Assembly: GCA_028282595.1 (NCBI GenBank)
Contig: JANQHQ010000034.1
Coordinates: 1 to 61,278, forward strand
Reading direction: 5' to 3'
Origin: Chlorobium sp.
Lineage (GTDB): Bacteria > Bacteroidota > Chlorobiia > Chlorobiales > Chlorobiaceae
DNA length: 61,278 nt
Shown here in pieces: positions 25,666 to 33,233 of this stretch. A model generated the notes under the pieces. That model was not told the DNA's origin, did no database searches, and worked only from the letters and a program-made list of their open reading frames with translations. Positions within the stretch are counted from its first letter, which is position 1. Every line of letters starts with the position of its first letter. Made by a program: the position numbers and the translations under genes.

Positions 25666-26118
25666 ATGAAAAAAAAACAGAAAGTGCTCATTCTCTGCAC
25701 GGGGAATTCCGCCCGCAGCCAGATGGCCGAAGGGCTGCTCCGTGAACTGGCCGGAGATCGTTTCGAGGTGCTGAGCGCGGGGACCGAGCCCGCGACGGCG
25801 GTCAATCCTCTCGCGGTGCGCGCGATGCAGGAGGCGGGAATCGATATCAGCGGCCAGAAACCCAAGGATATTTCGGTGTATCTCGGCAAAGAGCTCATCC
25901 ACTGCCTGATCATCGTCTGTGACAAGGCGGGAGCAAGCTGTCCGAGGATATGGCCCGGACTGATTGCCCAGGAAAACAGGCTCTACTGGCCGTTTGACGA
26001 CCCCGCCGAGGCCGAGGGGACGGAGGAGGAGCGACTTGAGGCGTTCCGGCGGACTCGGGACGGATTGAGGCGGAAGCTCGAATCGTGGGTGGAGGAAACA
26101 GGCGTCGCGCCGGGATGA
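25666..26118 (+). CDS. arsC: Arsenate reductase-like protein (low-MW phosphatase family)
   Basis: A 150-residue protein with the P-loop CTGNSARSQMAEG (C-x5-R) at residues 11-23, the conserved KPKDISVYL segment, a cysteine in IVCDKAGASCP and the DP pair in WPFDDPAEAEG. This fits thioredoxin-coupled arsenate reductases of the LMW-PTP fold. Followed by a DNA alkylation repair gene with 4-base overlap; an ArsR/permease pair is 0.8 kb on. The 285-base gap before it contains a possible hcp terminator (arms CTTTCGG/CCGAAAG, 25383-25407) and nothing else I can name. Confidence 0.85.
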   Translation: MKKKQKVLILCTGNSARSQMAEGLLRELAGDRFEVLSAGTEPATAVNPLAVRAMQEAGIDISGQKPKDISVYLGKELIHCLIIVCDKAGASCPRIWPGLIAQENRLYWPFDDPAEAEGTEEERLEAFRRTRDGLRRKLESWVEETGVAPG

Positions 26119-26825
26119 GTGCGGCTTCCGACATACGCAGGCGCCTTGCCGCGCTTGCCGACCCCGCTGTTGCGGAACACTCCCGGCGTTTCTTCAAGAC
26201 CGGCAGGGGAGAGTACGGTGAAGGGGACCGGTTCCTCGGCATTCGTGTACCGGTTCTGAGAAAAGAGATCGGGAGGTTCGCCCCGACGCCGCTCGGCGAT
26301 ATCGGGCAGGTGCTCGATTCCCCTTTTCACGAAGAACGTCTCTTTGCTCTCCTGCTGCTTGTCAGGCTCTTCGGCAAGGGTGGGGAGCCGGAACGGCGCG
26401 CCATCTACGACCTGTATCTCGCGAGGCGTTCGAGGGTCAACAATTGGGATCTTGTCGACAGCTCCGCGCCCCATATCGTCGGAGCGTGGCTGGAAGCGCG
26501 CGACAGGCGACCGCTCTACGAGCTGGCGGAATCCGGGAGCCTCTGGGACAGGAGGATAGCGATCGTGTCCACCTTTCATTTTATCCGGCGCGGCAGCTTC
26601 GACGATACCCTGCAACTGTCGTTCGTGTTGAAAAACGACCGGGAAGATCTCATACACAAGGCCGTTGGATGGATGCTGAGGGAGGTCGGCAAACGGGACC
26701 CGGATGCGGCGAGGGCGTTTCTGCGCCGGCACGCCTCCGGCATGCCCCGCACGATGCTTCGCTATGCCATCGAACGATTTCCCGGGGAGGAGCGGAAAGC
26801 CTTTCTTCTGGCGGGCAGGTCATGA
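26115..26825 (+). CDS. DNA alkylation repair protein (AlkD-like HEAT-repeat glycosylase)
   Basis: A 236-residue helical protein of the AlkD family: FLGIRVPVLRKEIGRF, the NNWDLVDSSAPHIVGAWL segment with the key tryptophan and aspartate, LWDRRIAIVSTFHFI, and LIHKAVGWMLREVGKRD near the C-terminus. AlkD excises 3- and 7-alkyl purines. ATG 26115 overlaps the arsC stop (ATGA), giving translational coupling; the in-frame ATG at 26085 would add 10 unsupported residues. Confidence 0.9.
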   Translation: MSAASDIRRRLAALADPAVAEHSRRFFKTGRGEYGEGDRFLGIRVPVLRKEIGRFAPTPLGDIGQVLDSPFHEERLFALLLLVRLFGKGGEPERRAIYDLYLARRSRVNNWDLVDSSAPHIVGAWLEARDRRPLYELAESGSLWDRRIAIVSTFHFIRRGSFDDTLQLSFVLKNDREDLIHKAVGWMLREVGKRDPDAARAFLRRHASGMPRTMLRYAIERFPGEERKAFLLAGRS

Positions 26826-26886
26826 TGGGTGGCGGAGGGTGCGGTTGATTTTTCCTGTTGCGGATTTTTGCTATAAATAGTAATAT

Positions 26887-26902
26887 ATGATCAAGTGTTC
26901 AT
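26887..26902. promoter_or_regulatory. Candidate ArsR operator
   Basis: ATGATCA-AG-TGTTCAT, an imperfect dyad (6 of 7 arm positions match), ending 3 bases before the arsR start. A related dyad precedes the permease gene, which suggests one regulator controls both. Confidence 0.45.
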
Positions 26903-26905
26903 GTA

Positions 26906-27295
26906 ATGCAGCGAGCGGTCGGATCCATGCCGGAAAAAAACAGGGAGACATGTCAGGATCACTGCTTTCACCCCGAAAGGGTCGAAAGCGTGAGGGATAC
27001 CATGGACCCGAACGAGAAGCTGCTCGCTCTCGCCGAGCTTTTCAAGGCTCTCGGGGACGGGACGCGGGTGAAGATTCTTTGCGCGCTCTATCGTTCGGAG
27101 CTATGCGTCTGCGATCTTACCGCCATACTCGATATGAACCAGTCTGCGGTTTCCCATCAGTTGCGGGTGCTGCGTGCGGGCAAGATCGTCAAATCCAGGA
27201 AAGAGGGCAAGAACGTCTACTACTCGCTCGACGACCGGCATGTTTTTCAACTGCTCGATATCGGGCTGGAGCACGTCTCGGAACAGCCGGAATGA
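26906..27295 (+). CDS. arsR: ArsR/SmtB-family repressor
   Basis: A 129-residue winged-helix repressor: LFKALGDGTRVKILCAL, the metal-binding ELCVCDL motif at the start of the recognition region, SAVSHQLRVLRAGKIVKSRKEGKNVYYSL. The N-terminal extension has two more Cys and His (ETCQDHCFH) that could add metal ligands. Either ATG 26906 or 26927 may be the start; neither has a strong ribosome binding site. Sits upstream of a metal(loid) permease. Confidence 0.88.
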   Translation: MQRAVGSMPEKNRETCQDHCFHPERVESVRDTMDPNEKLLALAELFKALGDGTRVKILCALYRSELCVCDLTAILDMNQSAVSHQLRVLRAGKIVKSRKEGKNVYYSLDDRHVFQLLDIGLEHVSEQPE

Positions 27296-27317
27296 ACGGT
27301 GTTGCTTTGTGTTTTAT

Positions 27318-27333
27318 ATGAACATGTATTCAA
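27318..27333. promoter_or_regulatory. Candidate ArsR operator upstream of the permease
   Basis: ATGAACA-TG-TATTCAA resembles the dyad at 26887-26902 (same spacing of two bases, shared ATGA-CA half). It lies between the arsR stop and the permease start. Confidence 0.4.
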
Positions 27334-27355
27334 TTGTTAATATGAAAAATCTGCC

Positions 27356-28435
27356 ATGCCAATGATGAACGATATGGTGACGATTGTTTTCGATGTGCTC
27401 GAAGCCTCCTGGGACGTGCTGCTCGAGTCGGCGTTCTGGGTGCTGCTCGGATTTTTCGTGGCCGGTCTTTTCCGGGCGTTCCTTCCCGGTGACTTTATAG
27501 CGAAGCACATGGGTGGAAAGGGTGTCGGAGGCATCGTGAAAGCCTCGGCATTCGGTGTCCCGGTTCCCCTCTGCAGTTGCGGCGTGCTGCCCGCGGCTGC
27601 CGGTTTGCGGGAGCAGGGCGCGGGAAAGGGGCCCGTCACCTCCTTTCTTATCTCGACGCCCGAAACCGGCGTCGATTCGATCGCCGTGACCTACGCCCTG
27701 CTCGATCCCCTCATGACGGTCATCCGGCCGGTCGTCTCCTTTTTCACGGCTGTCGCCGCGGGTGTATCGGTATCCTTTACTGAACGGTTCGAGAAGCGCG
27801 CACCGGCCGAAAATCCCACCGCTCCGAAGACTGCGGCATGCCAAGAGGGGTCCTGCTGCTGCGAACACGCCGAGCCGGCTAGGATAACCGTGTTGATGAA
27901 ATTACGGGACGGCATGAGATTCGCTTTCGGCGATCTGCTCGCCGATATCGGCAAGTGGTTTGTGTTCGGTGTCCTGCTTGCGGGTTGCATTTCGGTCTTC
28001 GTATCACCCGATCTTCTCGGCGGCTTCGCCGGCAGCGAATATCTCTCGATGCTGCTGATGCTGGCCATAGCGATTCCGCTGTACGTCTGCGCGACGGCTT
28101 CGACTCCCATCGCGGCGGCGCTGGCCCTGAAGGGCATTTCGCCGGGAGCGGTTCTCGTCTTTCTGCTGGCGGGTCCCGCGACCAATGTCGCTTCTCTGAC
28201 GGTGGTTTCCCGGATTATCGGGAAAAAAGCCGCTGTCGTCTATCTTCTGGTTATTATCGTGATGTCGTTCGTCGCGGGGATTGTGGTGAACTATCTCTAC
28301 GGCATGCTCGGACTCGACATCACCGGATGGGTACAGAGCGGGGCACATGAGGAGCACGGAACGCTCGCCGTGCTTTCGGCGATCGTGCTGCTCGCGCTCA
28401 TTGCCGCAAGCATGCTGCCGAAAGGCAGGAAGTGA
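27356..28435 (+). CDS. Metal/metalloid efflux permease (ArsP/DUF318, SO_0444-like)
   Basis: A 359-residue permease with about eight membrane helices in two blocks. It has the conserved FGVPVPLCSCGVLPAA (cysteine pair in a membrane segment) and VCATASTPIAAALALKG repeats of the family, plus a cytoplasmic central loop with a cysteine/histidine cluster (CQEGSCCCEH) that could bind metal. Likely exports arsenicals or a heavy metal under ArsR control. The substrate cannot be read from sequence. Confidence 0.85.
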   Translation: MPMMNDMVTIVFDVLEASWDVLLESAFWVLLGFFVAGLFRAFLPGDFIAKHMGGKGVGGIVKASAFGVPVPLCSCGVLPAAAGLREQGAGKGPVTSFLISTPETGVDSIAVTYALLDPLMTVIRPVVSFFTAVAAGVSVSFTERFEKRAPAENPTAPKTAACQEGSCCCEHAEPARITVLMKLRDGMRFAFGDLLADIGKWFVFGVLLAGCISVFVSPDLLGGFAGSEYLSMLLMLAIAIPLYVCATASTPIAAALALKGISPGAVLVFLLAGPATNVASLTVVSRIIGKKAAVVYLLVIIVMSFVAGIVVNYLYGMLGLDITGWVQSGAHEEHGTLAVLSAIVLLALIAASMLPKGRK

Positions 28436-28486
28436 GGGGGAAAAGTCCGGTCCGCTCCGTATTTTACCAGAAAAAATACCCGGATC

Positions 28487-29551
28487 ATGAATCCCCGTAC
28501 CCCGTTCGTCGGCATACTGCCGATTCTTCTCCTGCTTCTCGGCGGCTGCGCGTCCGGCTCGGCGATCGCTCTGGAGGATCTGCCCGGGCCGCCGGAACGG
28601 CTGTTCTACATGACCGACCGCAACGACACCGGTTCGCCCGATCCCGGTGAGCGATACGCAGGAGAGCGCGGATCGATCGCCTACGGCAGATGCACGGTCT
28701 CCTTTCCTCCCGATCACCGGATCGGAGAGATGGAACGTCCTCTTTTCAGGGAGGATGTTTCCGAACACATCGTTCTCGCGGGCGTCCGGGAACTGGACGA
28801 GGAGAATTTTTTCGCCTCCGTGGCCGATGCCGTCGAGCGCTCTCCGGAAAAAAGCCTGCTGCTGTACGTCCACGGGTACAACATGACGTTCGAAAAGGCC
28901 GCTCGCATCATGGCGCAGATCGTTCGCGACCTCGATTTTGCCGGATGTCCCGTTTTCTACAGCTGGCCCTCGCTCGGCACGGTCGGTGGATATACAGTCG
29001 ATGAAACCAGCGTCAAGTGGGGTGAGCCCCATCTCGCACGGTTTCTCGCCGATCTTTCAGGCCGGTCCGGCGCCCGGCGGATATTTCTCATTGCGCACAG
29101 CATGGGTAACCGCGCGCTGGTCAACGCTTTTAGCCTCGTTGTGCGAGAGCGGCCGCTGTTCAGGCCGCTGTTCAGGGCGGTTGTCCTCACCGCTCCGGAT
29201 ATCGACGCGGAACTGTTCAGACGCGACATGGCTTCCGGGCTCGTGGCATCGGGGGCGAGGATCACGCTCTACGCATCCGCCGACGACCGGGCGCTGAAGC
29301 TTTCCAACAGGATACACGGCAGCCCCAGGGCGGGCTATGTCGACGGCGTTCCTCTCGTCGTCCCCGGTATCGAGACGGTCGATGTGACCGGTATCGATAC
29401 GACGTTTCTGGGCCATTCCTACTACAACGATTCCCGTTCCGTCCTGTCGGACATCTATTACCTGCTCAGCGAGGAACTGTCGGCCGAAGACCGCTTCTCC
29501 CTCGAAGCGGTCGAGACGGAGAACGGGCGTTACTGGAGATTCAGGGAGTGA
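28487..29551 (+). CDS. Lipoprotein alpha/beta hydrolase (DUF900)
   Basis: A 354-residue protein with a lipoprotein signal (LLLLLGGC, Cys21). The hydrolase core has YVHGYNMTFEKAARIMAQI and the nucleophile elbow IAHSMGNRALVNAF with the catalytic Ser, followed by LTAPDIDAELF; this is the DUF900 pattern. Probably an envelope esterase or lipase. Its stop overlaps the start of the next gene. Confidence 0.85.
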   Translation: MNPRTPFVGILPILLLLLGGCASGSAIALEDLPGPPERLFYMTDRNDTGSPDPGERYAGERGSIAYGRCTVSFPPDHRIGEMERPLFREDVSEHIVLAGVRELDEENFFASVADAVERSPEKSLLLYVHGYNMTFEKAARIMAQIVRDLDFAGCPVFYSWPSLGTVGGYTVDETSVKWGEPHLARFLADLSGRSGARRIFLIAHSMGNRALVNAFSLVVRERPLFRPLFRAVVLTAPDIDAELFRRDMASGLVASGARITLYASADDRALKLSNRIHGSPRAGYVDGVPLVVPGIETVDVTGIDTTFLGHSYYNDSRSVLSDIYYLLSEELSAEDRFSLEAVETENGRYWRFRE

Positions 29552-30195
29552 TGGCGGAGGTAAAGGCGATTTTCTGGGACAACGACGGGCTTCTGCTGGA
29601 CAGCGAAGCCGCTTTTTTCGAGCTCACGCGCGAGGTGTTCGCTGCTTTCGGCATCGAACTGACACGGGAGTACTGGGGCAGGGAGTATCTCGGAAACGCC
29701 AAGCGGACCCGCCAGGTGGCTCGTGAGCTGGGTATGGACGACGAACTGGTCGAAGAGGCGATCGGCATTCGCGACCGCCGCTTTTACGATGTTCTGCAAC
29801 GCCCGTTGCCGCTCCGTCCCAGGGTGCGTGAAACGCTCGACGCCCTTTCGGGCAGGATTCCCCAGGGAGTCGTGACGGGGAGTCCCCGCGACAAGATCGA
29901 GCTCATGCACCGGCTCAACGGTCTGCAGGGGTATTTTGCGGTGACGGTGACCGGCGACGACGTTCTGGAAACCAAGCCGCATCCCGAACCCTATCTCTCG
30001 GCGATGGCGAAGCTCGGCGTTCGGCCGGAAGAGTGTCTTGCCGTCGAGGATTCCGAACGGGGGCTCGCCTCGGCCCACGCCGCCGGGATCGCCTGCATCG
30101 TCGTTCCCAACCCCCTGACGCGGATTCAGCGTTTCGAAAAGGCGTACGCGATCGAAGAAGACGTTTCGGGCGTTCTGAAGCATCTCCGCAGCTGA
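29551..30195 (+). CDS. HAD-superfamily phosphatase (beta-phosphoglucomutase-like)
   Basis: A 214-residue HAD hydrolase: nucleophile motif FWDNDGLLLDSE, cap helices, VVTGSPRDKIELMHRL, then DVLETKPHPEPYL and the late AVEDSERGLASAHAAGI. Substrate unknown. ATG 29551 overlaps the preceding stop by one base (TGATG); a GTG three bases earlier is possible. Convergent with uvrA, only 15 bases apart. Confidence 0.85.
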   Translation: MAEVKAIFWDNDGLLLDSEAAFFELTREVFAAFGIELTREYWGREYLGNAKRTRQVARELGMDDELVEEAIGIRDRRFYDVLQRPLPLRPRVRETLDALSGRIPQGVVTGSPRDKIELMHRLNGLQGYFAVTVTGDDVLETKPHPEPYLSAMAKLGVRPEECLAVEDSERGLASAHAAGIACIVVPNPLTRIQRFEKAYAIEEDVSGVLKHLRS

Positions 30196-30210
30196 ACTTC
30201 CGGGATGCGC

Positions 30211-33054
30211 CTACGTACGCTCCGTGAGCTCTGCCGAGAGGAAGCCGCCCGTATGGGAGCCGGGTGCGGCCGCGACGGCGTGCGGCGTTCCTTCGGCGAC
30301 CAGCCTTCCTCCCCCGTCTCCCCCTTCGGGTCCCAGGTCGACGATCCAGTCCGCGTTTCCGATGATGTCGAGATTGTGCTCGATCACGATGACCGTATTG
30401 CCCTTGTCGGCGAGCTTCCGCAGCATGTCGAGCAGGTGCTGGATGTCCTGGAAGTGGAGACCGGTCGTCGGTTCGTCGAGGATGTAGAGCGTCCTGCCGG
30501 TCTGTATCTTGGCCAGTTCGGCCGAAAGCTTGATCCGCTGCGCCTCGCCGCCCGAAAGGAGCGGCGACTGCTGGCCGAGCTTGATGTAACCGAGACCGAC
30601 GTTCTGCATGGTCGAAAGGATGCGCCGGATGCGGGGAAAATCGGCGAAGAACTCCCCGGCATCCTCGACGGTCATGTCGAGCACGTCGGCGATCGATTTA
30701 CCGCGGTAGCGCACCTGGAGGGTTTCGCGGTTGTAGCGTTTGCCCTTGCAGGTTTCGCATTCCACGTAGACGTCCGGCAGAAAGTTCATCTCGATTTTCC
30801 GGGTGCCGGCCCCCTGGCAGGCCTCACACCGCCCGCCCTTGACGTTGAAGCTGAAGCGTCCCGGCTTGTAGCCCCTGATCTGCGCTTCGGGCAGGCGGGC
30901 GAAAAAGTCCCGGATGAAGGTGAACGCTCCGGTATAAGTCGCCGGGTTCGAGCGGGGCGTGCGCCCGATGGGCGACTGGTCCACGCTGACGACCTTGTCG
31001 ACGTGCTTCAGGCCTTCGATGGCGTCGTAGGGATGGGTCAGGAGCTTCGAGCGGTAGAAGTGACGCGCGAGGATCGGATAGAGCGTTTCGTTGACGAGCG
31101 TCGATTTGCCGGAACCGCTGACGCCGGTTACGCAGACCAGGCTGCCGAGCGGAAAACGCACGTCGATGTTTTTCAGGTTGTTGCCGCGGCATCCCCGGAG
31201 GATCATGAAATCCTTCGTCCGGTTGTTTTCTTCCGTCCGTTCGGCGCGGACCCGTCTGGCTCCCTTCAGGTAGGCCGCCGTGACGGATGCGTCGCCGAGC
31301 TTCCTCGCAGGGCCCTGGGCCACGACTTCGCCGCCGTGTTCACCGGCTCCCGGTCCCAGGTCGACGATCTCGTCGGCCATCAGCATGGTGTCCTTGTCGT
31401 GTTCGACCACCAGCACCGTGTTGCCGATATCCCGCAGGCGCTGCAGCGAGCCGATCAGCTTGTGGTTGTCGCGCTGATGCAGGCCGATGCTCGGTTCGTC
31501 GAGTACGTAGAGCACGCCGCTGAGCTGCGAACCGAGCTGCGAGGCCAGCCTGATCCGCTGCGCTTCGCCGCCCGACAACGTCTGGGACCCCCGGTTGAGC
31601 GTGAGATAGCCCAGGCCGACGTTGAGCAGGAACTCGATCCGTTTCGTGATTTCATGCAGAACGGGGGTCGCCACCAGCAGCTCCTTCCCTTCGAGGAGCG
31701 GCGGGAGGCCGAGGAAAAAATCGAGCGCCTCCTGCAGGGGGAGCGATTCGAGTTCGTGGATGTTCCGTTCGTTGATTCTGACCTGCAGGCTTTCCCGCCT
31801 CAGACGAGCCCCGTCGCACTCGGGGCAGGGCAGTTTGAGCATGAAGCCCTCCGCCCACTCCCGTATCTTCGGAGCGGCCGAGTTCCTTGCGATCTCCTCG
31901 ACGTAGGCAACCGCTCCCGGGAACTGCTGGGGGTAGACATGATCCTTTCCCGCATAACTGTAGGTGACGTCGAGGGCTGCTGTACCCGATCCATCGAGCA
32001 GCATGTCGAGGGCTTCCGGGGGAATGTCCGACAGCGGCGTGTCGAGCGTGAAGTGGTATTTTTTCGCGATCGCCCTGATGATGTGCCAGAGGTTCCGCTT
32101 GCCGGGTTTTCCGAACGGTTCTATCGCTCCCTCTTTCAGGGAGAGGCTTCTGTCGGGGATCATCAGATCGGCCGAAAGCTGCCGAATCTCGCCGATGCCG
32201 TTGCATTCCGGGCAGGCCCCGTAGGGCGAGTTGAAACTGAAATTGTTCGGTGCGAGCGTGTCGATAGGCGTCGATCCGTCGGAGTAGGCGTACTTCGTAC
32301 TGTAGAACTGCTCCGGAAGGTCGCTCTGGAAAGGAGCGCAGATGACGGCCGATTTGTGTTCCGACATGCCGATCGCCAGCGAAACGGCCTTTTGCAGCCG
32401 GTCGCGGACGCCCGGCTTGATCACCAGCCGGTCGACAACCAGTTCGATCGTATGGTTCCTGTAACGCTCGAGCTGCATGCCCTTTTCCATCTCCCGGAAC
32501 CCGCCGTCGATGCGCACCCGGAGGAACCCTTTCTGGAGAAGGCGTTCGAAGAGCTCGCGGTAGTGCCCTTTCCGCCCGGTTACCAGGGGGGAGAGGATCT
32601 GCACCTTCGTTCCTTCCGGCAGAGAGAGCATGGCGTCCGTGATCGACTCCTCCGACTGTTTCTCGAGCATCCGCCCGGTGGCGGGATCGTAACGTCTGCC
32701 GACCTTCGCGTAGAGGAGGCGGACGAAGTCGTGAATTTCGGTGATCGTGCCGACCGTCGAACGGGGCGAACGGCTGGTGCTTTTCTGGTCGATCGAGATG
32801 ACTGGCGACAGCCCCTCGATGAAATCGACGTCCGGGCGCTCGATGTTGCCGATATACTGTCGTGCATAGGCCGAAAGCGTTTCCATGAAACGCCGCTGGC
32901 CTTCAGCGTAGATCGTGTCGAACGCGAGGCTCGACTTGCCCGAGCCCGAAATCCCCGTGACCACAACGAACTTGTTGCGGGGGATGTCGAGGGAGATGTT
33001 CTTCAGGTTGTGAACCCGCGCTCCCCGTATGCTGATGTGGCTGAATTCTGACAT
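30211..33054 (-). CDS. uvrA: UvrABC excinuclease subunit A
   Basis: A 947-residue damage-recognition ATPase of nucleotide excision repair. Two ABC modules: Walker A GISGSGKSSLAFDTIYAEG near residue 33 and GVSGSGKSTLVNETLYPIL near residue 643; signatures SGGEAQRIRLASQLGS and SGGEAQRIKLSAELAK; zinc modules with ACPECNG, CPECDG and CEACQGAG...CETCKG. ATG 33054 (MSEFSHISIRGARVHNL) matches the family start; the open frame to 33141 is not homologous. Normal length. Confidence 0.97.
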   Translation of the reverse strand: MSEFSHISIRGARVHNLKNISLDIPRNKFVVVTGISGSGKSSLAFDTIYAEGQRRFMETLSAYARQYIGNIERPDVDFIEGLSPVISIDQKSTSRSPRSTVGTITEIHDFVRLLYAKVGRRYDPATGRMLEKQSEESITDAMLSLPEGTKVQILSPLVTGRKGHYRELFERLLQKGFLRVRIDGGFREMEKGMQLERYRNHTIELVVDRLVIKPGVRDRLQKAVSLAIGMSEHKSAVICAPFQSDLPEQFYSTKYAYSDGSTPIDTLAPNNFSFNSPYGACPECNGIGEIRQLSADLMIPDRSLSLKEGAIEPFGKPGKRNLWHIIRAIAKKYHFTLDTPLSDIPPEALDMLLDGSGTAALDVTYSYAGKDHVYPQQFPGAVAYVEEIARNSAAPKIREWAEGFMLKLPCPECDGARLRRESLQVRINERNIHELESLPLQEALDFFLGLPPLLEGKELLVATPVLHEITKRIEFLLNVGLGYLTLNRGSQTLSGGEAQRIRLASQLGSQLSGVLYVLDEPSIGLHQRDNHKLIGSLQRLRDIGNTVLVVEHDKDTMLMADEIVDLGPGAGEHGGEVVAQGPARKLGDASVTAAYLKGARRVRAERTEENNRTKDFMILRGCRGNNLKNIDVRFPLGSLVCVTGVSGSGKSTLVNETLYPILARHFYRSKLLTHPYDAIEGLKHVDKVVSVDQSPIGRTPRSNPATYTGAFTFIRDFFARLPEAQIRGYKPGRFSFNVKGGRCEACQGAGTRKIEMNFLPDVYVECETCKGKRYNRETLQVRYRGKSIADVLDMTVEDAGEFFADFPRIRRILSTMQNVGLGYIKLGQQSPLLSGGEAQRIKLSAELAKIQTGRTLYILDEPTTGLHFQDIQHLLDMLRKLADKGNTVIVIEHNLDIIGNADWIVDLGPEGGDGGGRLVAEGTPHAVAAAPGSHTGGFLSAELTERT

Positions 33055-33174
33055 TGCCGCTTCATTGCAAGAGGAGCTATATATCAAATCCCTCGCTACA
33101 AAGCAAGGCTCCGGCGAGGAAGGGTGATGCGACGGCGGCATTTCCCTCGGGAACGTTCCGGGTTGGCGGAAACG

Positions 33175-33209
33175 GCGGAGGCGCTCCCGTCTTCAGGGAG
33201 CGCCTCCGC
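33175..33209. terminator. Strong hairpin downstream of ppdK
   Basis: GCGGAGGCGCTCCC (33175-33188) and its perfect complement (33196-33209) with a 7-base loop, 25 bases past the ppdK stop. No clear T-run follows on either strand, so termination may need Rho or it stabilises the mRNA end. Confidence 0.6.
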
Positions 33210-33233
33210 ATCGTATCCTCTTCCCGTCGGTTC

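Noticed and set aside
30205..33051. A 948-codon open frame opposite uvrA
   Set aside because: It is the antisense frame of a clearly conserved gene in GC-rich DNA; the translation shows no family motif.
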